A stretch of 64,000 bases of DNA from positions 56,234,001-56,298,000 of the forward strand of contig JBITNC010000001.1 in the NCBI GenBank assembly GCA_050084985.1, written 5' to 3'. The position numbers were made by a program, and so were the translations under genes. Position 1 is the stretch's first letter; each line of letters begins with the position of its first letter. This stretch comes from Nageia nagi (taxonomy: Eukaryota > Pinophyta). This document shows, in pieces, positions 34,481 through 46,359 of this stretch. A model generated the notes under the pieces. That model saw only the letters and a program-made list of their open reading frames with translations. It ran no database searches and was not told where the DNA came from.

Positions 34481-36240
34481 GCTCTACTCTCCATCCTATA
34501 GAGCAATGTTCGTATCAGGGATGTAAAATTCAATAAACTATCTAAAGAATCTACTTCTAATGAGGATGATGATGATCTAGATGACTCATTTGTTGCACCT
34601 AACTAGTTGGATATTGATGTAGACAAGTCACCCTAGGAACAAAATTCTCCAAAATAAAAGATAACTAAGATCATGACCTTGAATAAATCCTTATTTACCA
34701 AAATTGATAACAAGAATGAGCCCTCATCATTTAAAGAAGCTTCAAAGCAGAGTGCTAAATGGAAGCCATGAAAGTAAAGTATGAGGTGCTTATGAAAAAA
34801 TAAAACTTAGAACTTGGTTCCTTATCCTAATGAAAAGAATATGATTGGCAATAAGTGGATCTACAAGGTGAAGTTTAATTCAATTAGAGATATTGAGAAA
34901 TACAAGGCAAGGTTACTGGCCAAAGGTTTTGCTAAAAAATATGAAGTAGATTATGAGAAAACCTTTGCTCCTATGAAAAAGATGCCTTCTATTAGAATTA
35001 TTCTTACTCTTTCAACAGCTCAAGGAAAAAAATTTTTTCATCTTGACGTCAAGAGTGCATTTCTCATTGGTAACTTAGATGTGGAAATGTACATGAATCA
35101 ACTAGAAGGGTTTATTATGGAAGGAAAAGAGTCATTTGTTTGCAAGCTAAATAAGTTATTGAATGGACCTAAGTAAGCACATCGACCTTGGTATAAGAAT
35201 ATTTTAGTATACTTTGTAGACATTAGATTCTCTAAGTGTTTCTCTAACTTTGATCTATAAGTTCTCAATCAGGGAAAAGACATGATATTGATTCTTCTTT
35301 ATGTGGATGATCTTTTGATAATTGAAAATAATGATGAAATCATTCAAAAATGAATATCTAAACTTAAGAAAATATTTGAAATAACTAATCTTGGTCTCTT
35401 ACACTACTATCTTATAATGCAAGTATACCAATATAAGGATTGTACTTATCTTAGTCAATCCAATTATATATCATACATCTTGCAAAAGTTTGGAATAGAG
35501 TCTAAACATGTTATGATATCAGTCTCTATTGTAATCACTATTTCCTTTAGCTCCAAAACTCAATTAGAAAATACCAATTTAGAAGTAATTAATTAGCAAT
35601 CTTCTTTATTTAACTATTTCTAGAATAATATTACCTTTGTAGTGAATTTGATGGCACGATTCATGCAGAAACCATATGTTGAGCATCTCAATGCTGTTAA
35701 GTAAATCTTGAGGTATGTTGTAGGGATGAAGGATTTTGCTCTCAAGTATTCCAAGTTTCCCTCTTTTATTCTCTTAGGATTCTTAGATTATAACTATGGA
35801 GGAGATAGAGATGATAGGAACTCCATCTTTACATATGTGTTTAGCATTGGTTCAAATGTTATCTCTTAGGCTTCCAAGAAGTAGTTACTATTTCTCTTTC
35901 TAGCATAGAAGTCAAATATCAAGCCATGTCTATTGCATCTTAGGAAGCTATTTGGCTTAAACATCTTTAAAAAAATTAAGTATGAGCAAATTGGCCAATA
36001 TCTAATTTCTTTAGATAATTAGTCAACTATTTCTTTAGGTAAGAATCTTATGTTCCATTAGAGAATAAAACATGTGAAAATCAAAAACCATTTCATCAGG
36101 AAAAAGGTTTTTGATGGCATTATACACCTAGATTATTATCTATCAACCTTGAACTTCATTGATTTGTTCACCAAGCCCCTTCTTGAAGCTTAGTTCAATA
36201 AGCTTAGGGATGCTATTGAGTTGGTGAAGTTGCCCTCAAA
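34481..36240 (+). pseudogene. Copia RT-RNase H of inner element
   Basis: The RT fingers are open at 34814-35176: NKWIYKVKFN, YKARLLAKGFAKKYEVDYEKTFAP, DVKSAFLIGNLDVEMY. The catalytic LYVDDLL is at about 35300-35320. RNase H runs from about 35690 to 36210: a GGDRDDRNSI stretch near 35800-35830 and WLKHL near 35950. The conserved QAPRAW region near 35170-35190 has a premature TAA. Confidence 0.87.
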
Positions 36241-36986
36241 GGGGAGTGAAGTTTAAATTCTTGTGTTGAATTCATATTTGTGATGACAAGTTCACCTCTA
36301 AGAGGATTTTTTTTGTATAGTGTTGATTTTATTGTACACCTTCATGGTAAGTTTGCTCTACATGAGAAACTTGTACAATTATTTTGAGCAAAAGATTGGC
36401 TAATCTAGCATTGTTGAGTTATCCATGTGTGAGGAACTTGTATGTATCTTTTGGCACTATTTAGTTATCCATGTGTGAGGAACTCGTATATGCATTTTGT
36501 TATGCTCTATTTGGTAATGATAATCAATACATGTTTTGTATACAGCAGGCTACTATGAGTATTGGCTTGACATATTTGTGATGATTTATAGTGCACCATT
36601 GATTAGTCTATGATGGTGTTATTTGATTCATTTATCCTTTTGATATGAATGTATTGCATCTAACTAATCTTGTTGTTTGATTTTTTTGTAACTTGCAAGT
36701 TTTTTTATATGGCAAGTTACTTACTTTAGGTGTGCAAGCTCATGGAGACTCATCATGACTTTTAGTTAGATGACTACTTTATGTACATTGAAATTGATTA
36801 TGGTTAATGATTATATTGTAAATCATTTGTTAAAATGTTAAAGTTGTGAGTATCAAACTAAGATCTTACTTACTTTATGAAGATGTAAAAAGTTCTCATC
36901 TATGGTTGTAACAATATGGAGAGAACTCTCTTACTCTCTCTTCCTTCTCACTTTTTCACTCTATCTCAACATTGCATTAATGGGAG
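36241..36986 (+). other. 3' untranslated region and polypurine tract of inner copia
   Basis: Noncoding and matching the outer element's 20036-20739 in inverted orientation. It ends with the purine tract TAATGGGAG at 36979-36986, just before the LTR. Confidence 0.75.
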
Positions 36987-37488
36987 TGTTAGAATGTATA
37001 GTGCATTATTGTAAAGGTTTTGTAATGTTTCTCTTTATAAATTAACTAATATTTAATGGTATCAGTAGATACCTTAAGTATTTAAATGAATATGATAATG
37101 TAACTTGTCCTACACTCCGTCTCATGAGCATGCCCCTTGGGTAAAAATGAGTAGCATGTCATGCCTTTGTACAATGGTTAAAAGGATGATCCAAAGGGGT
37201 ATTTTGACTTATAAATAGAAGACCTCCTCCTTGTGATCAATCACAAATTTGTGAAGCAATGTTATGCTTTAGGATAGTGATTAGAAGATGAAGTTAGGAG
37301 GATTGTAAGAGAGTTATCTTTGTGAATGAAGTAAAATCTTATTAGTGGATGTACTCCTTGTTGGAGAAATTATTTTATATCTTGAGTTATTTTGTGAGAT
37401 TGTCTAGGCTTGAGTTTTTTATGTTAGAGTGAGCTTCCATGTGATCTAGGTAGTTTAGGATTGTATTCTTTATAATTCAATCCTTTCA
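36987..37488 (+). repeat. 3' LTR of inner copia (family 1)
   Basis: Starts TGTTAGAATG and ends CCTTTCA. TATAAATAGAAG at about 37210-37221 is the same TATA-like block as in the other copies. Confidence 0.9.
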
Positions 37489-38400
37489 CATGTATCCTAT
37501 ACATTGAATAGCATAACCCATAAAGATGCATTTTTTTTAGCTCCTTTGTATAATTGTTTTTTCTCAAAGATGTTGTAGGAGAATGCTTCACAACTAAACA
37601 CCCTAAGGTGAGAAATATTAGGTTTTATTCCTAACCATGCCTCAAAAGGTGTTTTACCATGAATAATTTTTATGGAACACCTATTCAAGGTGTAAATTTT
37701 CATGCTCATAGCTTCACCCTACAAGAAACTGGGAAGATTTCCCAACATACATCTAGCTATCTCCATAATTATCCTTTTTTTCATTTCAACAACATCATTT
37801 TCTGAGAAGTGTAAGGAATTGTAAATTGCTTTTTTATTCTATACTTTACATAATAGATATTGAACTCATTATTGTTATATTCTCCCCCATTATCTAATCT
37901 CAACATCTTTATTTTAAAGCTAATTTGATTTTCAACTAAGGCTTTGAAATTTTTAAAAATCTCAAAGGTTTGATCTTTGTGCTCAAGTAGATAGCCAAAT
38001 GTCATTCTACTGAAGTCATCGATGAAGGTCAAGACATAATATGCTTCTCTAAGTAACTTAGTCTAAAATAGATCATCAAATCTGAATGCATAAGCTGAAA
38101 AGGTTGAGATGCCTTGTTGCCTTACTTTCAACCTTTTTCCATTATTTGCTAGAATTCACTTTTCATACAAACCAATTGAAGGTGAAATTGAAAAAAAATA
38201 TTCCATAAGTTTTTGATTTTGCATGGCTTGAATACTCTTATGATTAAGGTGCTCTAAATGATCATACCAAAGATTGCCTCTAAAGCACACATTTGAAGAA
38301 AGACACACCTTCATTGGAACTTGATCTAGAATGTAAAGATCATCCTTCACTAATCCTTTAACCAATATGGCAAGTCCCTTATTAATGCATCAGGAGTGTG
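37489..38400 (-). pseudogene. Copia integrase of outer element
   Basis: Minus-strand pieces are the GAG-pre-integrase region at 38156-38365 (NLWYDHLEHLNHKSIQAM), the core at 37781-38032 (MTFIDDFSRMTFGYLLEHKDQ... with the RLDNGGEYNNNEF catalytic block) and the core end at 37497-37709 (IKIIHGKTPFEAWLG). GGEY is better preserved here than in the inner copy. The coding sequence ends abruptly at the inner element. Confidence 0.87.
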
Positions 38401-39091
38401 AGTTGAACTCAAATGAGTACCTTTTTCTTACAAATTGAATCATGGTGAGGAGATTCATCTTGAGCTTGAAACATAGAGCATATTTTTAAGAACTTTCCCA
38501 TGAATCAACACACTTCTAATTCCATAGAAATCAAAGATAGAATTATCATCTATCATAACTGCATCTTTTCTATGCTTATAAAAATTTCAAACTTATCTTT
38601 TTCAAAGCATAGGTGATTAGTGCACACAAATTCAACAATCCAATTAATCAAAAAAGAGTGAATCATGGAGTAGAGCCTAATAAAAATTCTAGCTTTTATA
38701 TTATTATTTCCTTTGAATTTCTTTACATTACTCTTGTTCTTTTCTTTCTCTTATTTTCATAGCAATTAAATTCTTTGTGACCATGGATGCCAAAAAAGTT
38801 ATAATTTCCATTGAATTTTTTCTTGGGATTTGGTTTGCCTTACTTGCCTTTTCCATCTCTTTGCTTAAAGTAGTAGTAGTAGTAGTTTTTTTCTTTTCTT
38901 AAACTTCTTGAGGAGTAAGGATAAGATTTCTTATGATGATTGAACTTCTTCTTGAAAGGAGTTTTGGTTGCTCTGAGAGCAATATTATTGTTATTTGGAG
39001 AAGAGATCAACACCTTTTTGTTAAGATTTTTTTCGTGCTTCAAAAGGAGCCTTGAAAGGTTCTCGAGGGAGAAGACTTCTTCTTCATCACA
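38401..39091 (-). pseudogene. Copia gag C-terminus and protease of outer element
   Basis: The open piece at 38840-39043 (KHEKNLNKKVLISS) corresponds to the inner gag from about 32900 on. A TAC trinucleotide run at about 38870-38888 encodes five or six tyrosines absent from the inner copy. A zinc-knuckle and protease region (WIVEFVCTNHL near 38620-38650, with the active-site D and S/T-G destroyed) follows. Sequence upstream of gag residue ~160 is absent: gag abuts the 5' LTR at 39091. Confidence 0.78.
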
Positions 39092-39589
39092 TGACGAGAT
39101 TGAACTATAAAGAATACAATCTTAAACTATCAAGATCATATGGAAGCTCACTCTAACATCAAAACATAAGCATAAACAATCTCACAAAGTGACTCAAGAT
39201 ATAAAATGGTTCTAATTAAGAGTACATCCACTAACAAGATATTACTTCATTCACAAATATAACTCTCTTACAATCCTCCTAACTTCATCTCCTAATCATT
39301 ATCCTAGAGCATAACTTTGCTTTTTCAATTAGTGAGTTATCTTCAAAGAGGGGGTATTCTATTTATAGGCCAAAATCCCCCTTTGGATCACTCTTTTAAC
39401 CATTATACAAAGGCATGACATGCTACTCCCTTTTACCTAAGGGGCATGCTCATGATATGGAGTGTAGGATAAGTTATATTATCATATTCACTTAAATACT
39501 TAAGGTATCTAGTGATACCATTAAGTATTAGTGAATTTACAAAGAGAAACATTATAAAACCTTACAATAATACATTATACATTCCAATA
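39092..39589 (-). repeat. 5' LTR of outer copia (family 1)
   Basis: Reverse complement begins TATTGGAATG and ends AATCTCGTCA. It is joined directly to mid-gag sequence with no PBS, showing an internal deletion. Confidence 0.9.
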
Positions 39590-40534
39590 GAGCCAAATTT
39601 GTGAATATTTTTATGGTCTCCTCATTGATACTTTGCATGTGTTCCACACCCTCCATTCGAATTGGGATCCACTACCCAACATTTTATACAAATAGAGATC
39701 CTATTTTGTGCTAGGTTCTCAATTTTTAAATAGAGATCTCGTAATGATTTGGTCACCTAACCTAATCAGGATCCCATTTTTTATAAAATGGGATCCTGAT
39801 TTGTTTAAAATGGGATCTCATTTTAAAAAACTAATATCAAAATAATCAATGATATCAAATTAATCAATGATACTAATATCCCTTTTAAAAATTAGTATCT
39901 ATAAAAATAATTGAAGAGCATTCATAATGTAGAGATTGCAATGGGAGGATGGCATGCAAATCCTATAAGAGGAAATGCTTTTATAACTCAAAACCCTTTA
40001 ATATCAATTGATGTATCATTTTTCAAAGTCATCCAACAACTTCACATCTTTGGTGAGTAAATCCACAAGTTTAACCTTTTTCTTATGTTGAAAGTGATGT
40101 TTAAGTCTAAAGTTTTATGGGTGATTTTGGTCAGCAAGATATTTCTTCATACTTTGCAAAGAAGTTATATCATCAAGGGGTTGTAGGCATGCAATTAATC
40201 TATCTAGATGATGAGGCAGAGGAAAGTAATCATCACACCCTAAAGTCATAAAGCCATGAAGGCCATGATGTTAAGCCATCTCCATAGAGTGAGTATATTC
40301 CTTTTAGTTAAAAATCAATGAAGCACTTCATAACTTTAGATATCGAATTCCTTCCAAGTACACCAATTATTGAAAATTTATGAGAGTACCCATTTTCACT
40401 ACTTGATTTTAGGGTTTTTTTTACTTTCATAATTATATATTATCTTAAACCCTAGATACTCTATACCCTAAACCTTAAACCCTATACAGGAGAGGGTAAT
40501 GACATTACATGAAAACTCATTGGATTCAATAGAA
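39590..40534. other. Intergenic with a perfect hairpin
   Basis: No gene is seen. GATCCCATTTT-type words recur at 39655-39830. 39765-39800 forms a perfect inverted repeat. CCCTAAACC-like strings appear at 40446-40490. Confidence 0.5.
39765..39800. repeat. Perfect 16-bp inverted repeat, 4-bp loop
   Basis: Arm ATCAGGATCCCATTTT at 39765-39780 and its exact complement at 39785-39800. A third half-copy follows at about 39805-39820. The arms may be the tip of a foldback or MITE-like element. Confidence 0.8.
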
Positions 40535-42075
40535 TGTAGGAATGGGAGGTGAAAGTGATGGAGCTATTGGAGGAATATAGTTCATATGTATATTATATGT
40601 AATTAGTGTTGTTTTCAATTTTGTAAAAATATTAGCAAGCAAATTATAGAGCAATGATAATAGAGAAAAATATAAAGGGTAAGGAATTGACATAGAAGGT
40701 AGAATGTCATGGGCATATGGGGCTTGTAAAAAAATGTAGTGAATGAGTAAGTGCAAGAAGATGAGTCCCACTTTAAAGGAAGTGTTAGAAATTGTTAGGT
40801 TTTTTATTTGTTTACTAACTTTTTATTTTTTTGCAATTATAAAAAATGTGTGCATAATATGCATATAATTCTTCATAAGTTAAAAAAAATTAAAATGATA
40901 AGTTTAGGTCAAATTATGCTTGTTGAACACGAGCACTCTTTGAAATGATAATCAGGGCTAAAAAATTAATAAAAAAATTATTCATAAAAGAAATTTCAAA
41001 ACAATATGCTCCATAATCTTTAGTATCTTAGGTATTTTTACCCAAAAGTATTTAAAAAATATTTTAATTTAGGTCCAATTATGCTTGTTGAACATTATGG
41101 GGTATGGTCTTGAAGCTGCATTTCTTAAACATTGGGTTTGTATTTGTTTAATAAATTTTTATTTTTTTGGAATTGTGAAAAAATATGTATGTGCACAATA
41201 TGCATATAATTCTTTAGAAGTTAAAAAAATAAAAAATGATAAGTCCAAGTTAGATTATGCTTGCTAGACATGAGCACTTTTTGAAATGACAATTAGGGCC
41301 AATAAAAAATTAATAAAAAATAAAATATTCATGAAAAAATTGCAAAAAAATATCCTCCACAATATTTAGTATCTTAAGCATTTTTACCCAAAAGGATTTA
41401 ATTTTTTTTTAATTTAGGTCTAATTATGCTTGTCGAACATGATGAGGTATGGTCATAAAACTATATTTTTTAAACAATGGCTTTTAAACACACCTATATA
41501 ATATTAAATTCTATTATATAGGTACTTAGAATAAATTATATATTAAAAACTATACTTCAAAACTATATTTTTACTCAAGTGACCTTTTTCAAGACTCAGA
41601 CTCTAAGTGCTTCAAATTTTGAGATCAAGTGTGACCAAACCTAAAAATTAGGGAAAATACTTTCACTTTTTGGTCAAAAGTGGGACTCATCTTCTTGCAC
41701 TTACTTGAATTCTTATGCAAAAGGATTGAACATTCTTACATAATCGAGAGAATTCTTCATCATTGACCTCCTCTTTCTATAGAGGTCGATCCTTGATATG
41801 GAGTCACAGTAATACCCACCACCATTAATAGAGAGAATTAAAATGATGATGAAATATCAAAATGGATATTTATTTGTATTTCTCATGGGTATTTTAATTT
41901 TATTGAAATTGGCCTTTAGAAAATGAAAATTGAGAGATTGGTTTCATTAATTTTTTTTTCATATGTAAAGTAGGAAAGCAAACTCTGTATGCCATGATGT
42001 CATTGTAAGTAGATATGAATTATGATGAAATCATGTTGTAATGACTACATAATTATGATATGGTGTATTTATTTA
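40535..42075 (+). repeat. Segmental duplication, copy 1 (interrupted)
   Basis: 40535-40746 joined to 41705-42075 aligns with 42541-43097. The interruption is the TIR transposon at 40747-41704. Anchors are GGAATATAGTTCATA, the CAACATTCTTACATAAT block and TATGGAGTCACA. Confidence 0.85.
40747..41704. mobile_element. 958-bp non-autonomous TIR transposon
   Basis: Perfect 28-bp terminal inverted repeats: 40747-40774 (starting GTAAGTGCAAGAAGATG) and 41677-41704. The duplicated segment at 42541-43097 lacks it and so represents the empty site. Flanks share TGAAT in register, a possible mutated 8-9-bp target duplication. It has no transposase. The interior is a tandem duplication with a period of about 340 bp (about 40791-41130 and 41131-41470). 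A related copy with the right-hand end lies at 62400-62876. The superfamily is uncertain (hAT- or Mutator-like by duplication length). Confidence 0.85.
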
Positions 42076-42540
42076 TTGGAAAATTTACAAAAATAACCTT
42101 GAAAAATTACCTATTAATAAAAATGATCCTATAAATTATGTAATTACAAAAATGACCTTGTATCACTACAATACAATAGACATTTAGCATCAAGGTGCAT
42201 GTCATGACTATGTACTCAATGTCTCTAATGTAAATAGCATAATACTGCATCATTTGTGCATAAATGGGTATTTCATGTATTTAGTGATGCCTTGTTTGAC
42301 ACCAACTAACTAAAAAATGACGTTGATAATCAAGGTTAACATAATATTTCATAGTTTTGATGATGATGATGTCATTTTTGACAAAATAGATTATACAAAT
42401 TATGTAAGATATGATGTTGTAAATGATGCCATGTATGACATTATATCCCATTATTAAAAGATTTTGGCTTTTTCTGATGATAATATAAAAATTTATGGGT
42501 GTTTTCAAAAAATTGCAATAGTGTAAGGTTTAGGATTTTA

Positions 42541-43097
42541 AGTTTTATGGTGGAGCTATTAGAGGAATATAGTTCATACGTATATTGTATGCAATCGATG
42601 TTGTCTTCAGTTATGTGAAAATGTTAGTAGGTAAATTATAGAGTGATGGCAGTGGAGAAAAATATGAAGGGTAATAAATTGGTGAAGATGCCTCTAATGG
42701 GCATTTGGGGCTTGTGAAAAAATGGAGTGATTTATTATGCATAGGGATTCAACATTCTTACATAATTAAGAGAATTATTCACCATCAAGCTTCTCTTTCT
42801 ACAGATGTTAGTCCCAAATATGGAGTCACAATAATACCCACCACTATTAATAGAGAGAATTGAAGTGGTGATGAAATCTTGAAATAGATATTTATTTGGT
42901 TTTCTTATGGGTATTTTCATTTTATTGAAATTGACCTTTAAAAAATGAAAATTGAGAGATCGGTTTCATTATATCTTTTTGTTCATATGTAAAGTAGGAA
43001 AGAAAACTTTATACACCATGATGTCATCCTAAATTGATGTGAATTATGATGGAATCATGTTGGAATGACTATGTAATTATGATATGGTGTATTTCTT
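42541..43097 (+). repeat. Segmental duplication, copy 2 (uninterrupted)
   Basis: Direct repeat of copy 1 without the TIR element. 42076-42540 between the copies is AT-rich and noncoding, with a 75-codon minus-strand frame of no recognised kind. Confidence 0.85.
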
Positions 43098-43767
43098 TAG
43101 AGGTTTAAGTTTAAATACATTAATTTCAAATACATTAAATGTATTAATCAAATAAATTTAAAAATTATAGAAATATCTAAAAATATTTATAATCACTAAA
43201 AAGTAGTAGGTATGTCATAATGCATGGTACATAAAATCATATAAAATTCAAGTAACTCATTTAACTTCAAAATCATAACTTGATACCAAGCCAACACTTG
43301 GAATACCTTGAGGAGATATTTGAGCATATATAGGGAATACCATCATTGGGAATTACTTAATTTTGGTGCATTTTTTGGTATTGCATCTTCATGTCCATGA
43401 AAAGGGAATAGCCTTAATGCATGGATTACAATTTGATCATCAAAGGAAATGTTAGCATTGTAGGCATTCTCCTAGAAAGCAAATATAATGTTATGGCCTT
43501 GCAAGAATTCTCTTATAAAATGTGATCATGGTATGGGGTAATTTATTGTACCCCAATTTGATAAAGCATTCTCTACCCAGAATAATGGTGTAATTTATTT
43601 TACTACAAGTTTATCTTTTTTGTCATGTCTTTTTGTTCAATTATCAATCCCCTCATGTAGTAATAATATTGAAAAATGTAAGAGATGGAGATTATCATTA
43701 ATTATTAAATAATTTAATATATTATGCATGATTCCATATCTAAATATATATCTATGTATGCACACTA
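43098..43767. other. Intergenic, nothing recognised
   Basis: AT-rich, no useful frame. It ends at the telomere-like block. Confidence 0.45.
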
Positions 43768-44325
43768 ATCCTTAACCACTTCCCTTAACCCCTTACCCTA
43801 ACTACAACCATTATCCCTAATTGTAACCCCCAACCCTTAAACCCTAACCCTTAACTAAAATCCCTAACCCTAACCTTTAACCTAAACCCCTTACACCTAA
43901 TCCCTAATATAAATCCCTTACTTTAATCTTAATCCTTAACCAATTACCATAACCAAAACCCAAACCCCTAACCCTTGCCCCTAAGCCTTAAACCCTACCC
44001 TTAAACCCCCAACTCTAAAACTATAACTTGTAAACCTTAACCACTAACCCTAACCCTTGAACCCTAAACCTTTAAACCCTAACACTTGAACCATAACCCT
44101 TAACATTAACATCTAACCCTAACCCCTAACCCCTATACCTTAACCTCTAACAAACCCCTAATCCCTAAACCAAACCTTAAACCCTTAACCCTTACCCATA
44201 ACCTTTAAACCATAACCCCTAAACCCTAACCACTAACCCTAACACCTAAACCCTAACCCTTAAACCTTTAAACCCTAACCCTTGAACCATAACCCTTAAC
44301 CTTAACTTCTAATTGTAACCCCTAA
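43768..44325 (+). repeat. Degenerate interstitial telomere-like repeat
   Basis: About 560 bp made of variants of CCCTAAA, CCCTAAC, CCCTTAA and CCATAAC on this strand, with almost no G. It also shows a higher order: CTTTAAACCCTAACnCTTGAACC followed by ATAACCCTTAAC occurs at about 44070-44105 and again at about 44255-44290. It lies far from any chromosome end marker and between retroelements. Confidence 0.88.
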
Positions 44326-44996
44326 CATTTTATAATGTAATTAATATTTTTAAATTTTATTTATTTATTAACATTTATTTAATTTTTAATTATAGTGAGA
44401 TTCATCATTAATACCATTCTAGGCTGAAAATCAGACTGCTAAGAATAAGATTGCTAAGAATAGGAGAAGTCATGATGGTGATGGTAATGATGATCCATAG
44501 TGCTCGTTATAAGCTTAGTGATTAAGATGTTTATTGAGGAGTGGTCTATATGTTACTTTTACTGTATGTAGATAATGCCCAAATGCTGTGTTGAAAAAAA
44601 TCAATGGAATCATGCTAGACATAGTTTTTTGGAAAATACTTGGGGTTCCTATGATATGTAACATTATACTGCTTTAATGGTTCTACATACTTCATAGATG
44701 GTTAGGAGAACTTCCTACATGAATAGTCCATTCAACTTGGAGATGAACATTATAGTGTTGAGAAGCCTTACAAATTCACATTTTATTGTTTGAATACATG
44801 AACCAAGTGGAAATGAAAAAATTCTCAAAAGTTTATATATTGTAAAATAAAATTCACCCTTATGTCATGGTTTAAAATTTGTTTTTTGCACTACTTATCC
44901 TCAAACATGTGGTTCCATAAATAACCTAACCATTAAAGAAGAATAAGAAGAAATAGTTATCCATGATTACATACAAAATGTTACTTTTCCATTACT
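44326..44996. other. Intergenic, nothing firm
   Basis: Mixed AT-rich DNA. Short protein-like stretches near 44430-44480 and 44570-44640 could not be assigned. Confidence 0.4.
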
Positions 44997-45001
44997 GACA
45001 C

Positions 45002-45849
45002 TGTTGCAGTGAAAATAGAGCTGGAATGTAGAATAACATACAATATAATTATTCTTAAATTTTCACTGAACCTCAAATTATGTAAAATAGATAGAGATGC
45101 TATAATTATAAATTGATATTGATTTTCAGCTCAAACTAAAATTTGCCCTTGGAAGGGAATTTTACAAATGCCATTTGCCAAAATGAAGGTATTAGATCTT
45201 CATTGTTTTTGATTTGCTTGCTTCTCTCCTTGATATGGACAACCTGTAAATCCTACACACATGCAAAAGACAATAACATCAAAGCATCTATGTATGACAT
45301 GTATTAAATTGAAGCTAACATAAAACAATAAAAGGTATGAGCTCACAAGATTTTGGTAGCATTACCCTACTTCAAAATTGGGTCAAGATTCTCCTTTTAT
45401 TGCTTTGTATTTACTTGTATTTATAGATTTTGGGTGAGATGTTCCAAGGCTGGTAAGGGGAAGCGAAAAGCCACCATAGGTCATAACTGACCCCCTCTAT
45501 CCACATCATCTTGGAAAAATGAAACGTTTCAACTTTCTCTCACTATTTTGGTTTCTTGTTTGGCTATTACAGAGTCACCGACGTTTACTAGGCGGACATC
45601 GGCGATCATCTCAAAACATCGGTGACTGTTTTGGGTCGCTGGCAACTGGTTTTCAATTTTATAACAATATTAAAATGATCGCCAAATAGCCAATTTTACC
45701 TAAAAAGAGTCATGTGACCACCCATTTTGCATGTACTCGATGGGAGTTATCCAATAATACGATTTTTTAAACCTATTTTATATTATCGCGAAGAGTTATG
45801 ATTATTTCAATGTTTACTAGTTAAAAAGGGACATTTTTAGGTGTCTACA
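45002..45849 (-). repeat. 3' LTR of Tat-like element
   Basis: Plus-strand edges are TGTTGCAGTG and GTGTCTACA. It contains a cluster of TCACCGACGTT / CATCGGTGAC words at about 45575-45650 that also recur in the leader and 3' region. Confidence 0.93.
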
Positions 45850-45866
45850 TTTTGCCCCTTTTTGAA
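45850..45866 (-). other. Polypurine tract of Tat-like element
   Basis: AAAAAGGGGCAAAA on the minus strand, directly adjoining the 3' LTR. Confidence 0.82.
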
Positions 45867-46359
45867 TTATCAACCAAAAATGCGGTTGATGATTTCAAAA
45901 ATATAGAATGAGAAGCTTTGTCACTTGATTATTTGTTGTTGCTTTTTTATGATATAAGTTTTGACTCAATTTCTTAGATGAATCAAAATTTTGATTTATC
46001 AAATTATGATAAAATGTGTTTTCATTTTACATTTGATGTAGTTTTGAAAACAAATTTGAATATACTTCAGAAGTGACTATTTTCAGTATGACAATGTGTT
46101 GAGCTTGTGTGACAGTTGCATGACATTTCTATTATGTCATTTTGCATGTCTAAGCGCACATGTACCATATAAGTCCTCTTTAGTATATGAGTTTGATGGT
46201 GTTGTCCTTTGTCCCGACAACGGGGTTTCAAGATGATCTCCTGTAACAATGATACATCACATTTTATCGTATTTTGATTTTCTTGACCAATTCAAGGTTA
46301 TTTTGAGAAATTTTTTAATATTCTCATGGCTATTCCCAAACACGGCATTTTACTTCCAA

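Larger units (their letters stand above)
22495..37488 (+). mobile_element. Inner family-1 copia element, inverted in the outer one
   Basis: Plus-strand element with LTRs at 22495-22997 and 36987-37488, a PBS at 23000-23011 and a polypurine tract at 36979-36986. Internal order is leader, gag, protease, integrase, RT, RNase H, 3' region. It inserted into the integrase of a related element in opposite orientation and was then hit in its own leader by the copia element 24916-31586. Without that insertion it is about 8.3 kb. All domains carry stops or frameshifts. Confidence 0.9.
19530..39589 (-). mobile_element. Outer family-1 copia element, split by insertion
   Basis: Minus-strand element with its 3' LTR at 19530-20025 and 5' LTR at 39092-39589. 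Its internal sequence lies in two pieces, 20026-22494 (end of INT, RT, RNase H, 3' region) and 37489-39091 (part of gag to INT). The break points are contiguous when compared with the uninterrupted inner copy near plus-strand position 34480. The gap is filled exactly by the inner element 22495-37488. Outer flanks GTGTC (left) and GAGCC (right) agree at three of five bases, as expected of an old target duplication. Leader, PBS and the first half of gag are missing next to the 5' LTR. Confidence 0.88.
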
